Shown here: piece by piece, positions 6,000 through 6,625 of the stretch
Position numbering within the stretch: position 1 is the first letter of the stretch
How the letters are laid out: each line of letters starts with the position of its first letter
From: Akkermansia sp.
GTDB taxonomy: Bacteria > Verrucomicrobiota > Verrucomicrobiia > Verrucomicrobiales > Akkermansiaceae
Length of the DNA stretch: 6,625 nt
Reading direction: 5' to 3'
Assembly: GCA_020047775.1 (NCBI GenBank)
Contig: JAIFNK010000132.1
Span: 1 to 6,625, forward strand
The notes under the pieces: model-generated
Database searches by the model: none
What the model was told of the DNA's origin: nothing
The model's input: only the letters and a program-made list of their open reading frames with translations
Made by a program: the position numbers and the translations under genes

Positions 6000-6625
6000 A
6001 TGGATTTTTCGTGGTTGGAATCCGCTGATTTCGGGATTTACGCCACCCGGGGGCCTGTCACGATCCGCGGCGTGCACCCACCCAAGAAACGCCTCGCCGG
6101 CATCCTGATTCCCGCTTTTTCCACCCGTCGCGAGGGCGATCTCGGGATCGGTGACACACTCGCCTTTCGGGAATGGATCGACTGGGCGGCCGACCATCGG
6201 GTTGGCTTCATCCAGCTTCTGCCGATCAATGAGAACGGCACTGACGAAAGCCCTTACAGCGGGATTTCCTCGGTGGCGCTGGATCCGATTTACCTGGCCT
6301 GCGAGGTTTCGCAAATTCCCGGGCTGGAGGAATCGGACATTGCCGCCGCCCGCGAGCGCTTGAAGGCGGTCCTGCAAGCCCCACTGGTGAATTATCCGGT
6401 CGTGCGCGGTGCGAAGCGGAATCTGCTGGAACTCGCGTGGTCGAGATTCGACAAGGCGGACAAGGCGCTGGTCAAGGAGTTCAGTCATTTCAGAAAAGCG
6501 GAAGCGGAGTGGTTGGAGGACTACTGCCTGTTCCGCTATCTGATGGAGGTGCATGGCGAGGCGAAGAGCTGGAACCAATGGCCGGAGTCTTGCAGCAATC
6601 CGGAGCGGGCGCGGTTGTTTCTGGA
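6000..6625 (+). CDS. malQ: 4-alpha-glucanotransferase (amylomaltase, GH77), N-terminal part, 3' end outside window
   Basis: 208 residues are visible before the window ends. GH77 enzymes transfer alpha-1,4-glucan segments between maltodextrins in the cytoplasm and serve maltose and glycogen use. Seen: AGILIPAFSTRREGDLGIGD (33-52), the family opening; GFIQLLPINENG (69-80) and SPYSGISSVALDPIYL (84-99), matching the Q-x-LP and SPY-S-x-x-A-x-x-P-x-Y signature that shapes the active-site rim; VNYPVV-x-x-AK (130-139); and EDYCLFRYL (173-181) with WNQWP (191-195). The catalytic Asp/Glu/Asp residues should lie beyond the window. There is no large N-terminal extension like that of E. coli MalQ, so this is the shorter amylomaltase form. 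ATG 6000 follows an in-frame TAG at 5973 and only a poor AAAGA ribosome site. It diverges from the lipoprotein gene across 81 bp. Confidence 0.93.
   Translation, partial: MDFSWLESADFGIYATRGPVTIRGVHPPKKRLAGILIPAFSTRREGDLGIGDTLAFREWIDWAADHRVGFIQLLPINENGTDESPYSGISSVALDPIYLACEVSQIPGLEESDIAAARERLKAVLQAPLVNYPVVRGAKRNLLELAWSRFDKADKALVKEFSHFRKAEAEWLEDYCLFRYLMEVHGEAKSWNQWPESCSNPERARLFL

Noticed and set aside
5967..6578. A 203-codon minus-strand open frame opposite malQ
   Set aside because: The plus strand carries clear GH77 motifs; the minus frame is a compositional shadow.

Overview
The window comes from a high-GC, Gram-negative bacterium. It encodes an Omp85 outer-membrane barrel, a lipobox lipoprotein and an RND/MMPL-type exporter. 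The protein style (an Obg GTPase with a GAHENCGLGHEFLRHI switch II region, few classical Shine-Dalgarno sites) fits Verrucomicrobiota best. That assignment is inference; no rRNA or other marker gene is present.

Layout. (1) 2-2563, plus strand: the 3' end of an Omp85-family gene, then obg (ribosome-associated GTPase), a small gamma-glutamylcyclotransferase-like gene and an unrecognised 147-aa gene. Spacing is 69, 13 and 5 bp, and the last two genes look translationally coupled. (2) 2582-5375, minus strand, convergent with the first block: an 801-aa MMPL/RND exporter followed 31 bp downstream by a 118-aa orphan gene whose base composition is much more AT-rich than its neighbours. (3) 5532-5918, minus strand: a 128-aa Ala/Lys/Glu-rich lipoprotein with LEA-like helical repeats. 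It has its own sigma-70-like promoter at 5969-5996, and an inverted repeat overlaps its stop codon. (4) 6000-6625, plus strand: the N-terminal third or so of a GH77 4-alpha-glucanotransferase (malQ), divergent from the lipoprotein across an 81-bp spacer.

Most of the window is ordinary housekeeping and envelope biology: outer-membrane assembly, ribosome maturation/stress GTPase, envelope export and maltodextrin metabolism. I see no mobile element, CRISPR array, tRNA or rRNA, and no non-coding stretch over 300 bp (the largest is 5376-5531). I found no convincing new system. The items most worth a second look are the AT-rich orphan paired with the exporter, the compact divergent promoter region before malQ, the repeat-built lipoprotein, and a Ser replacing the usual Gly in the Omp85 VRGF motif.
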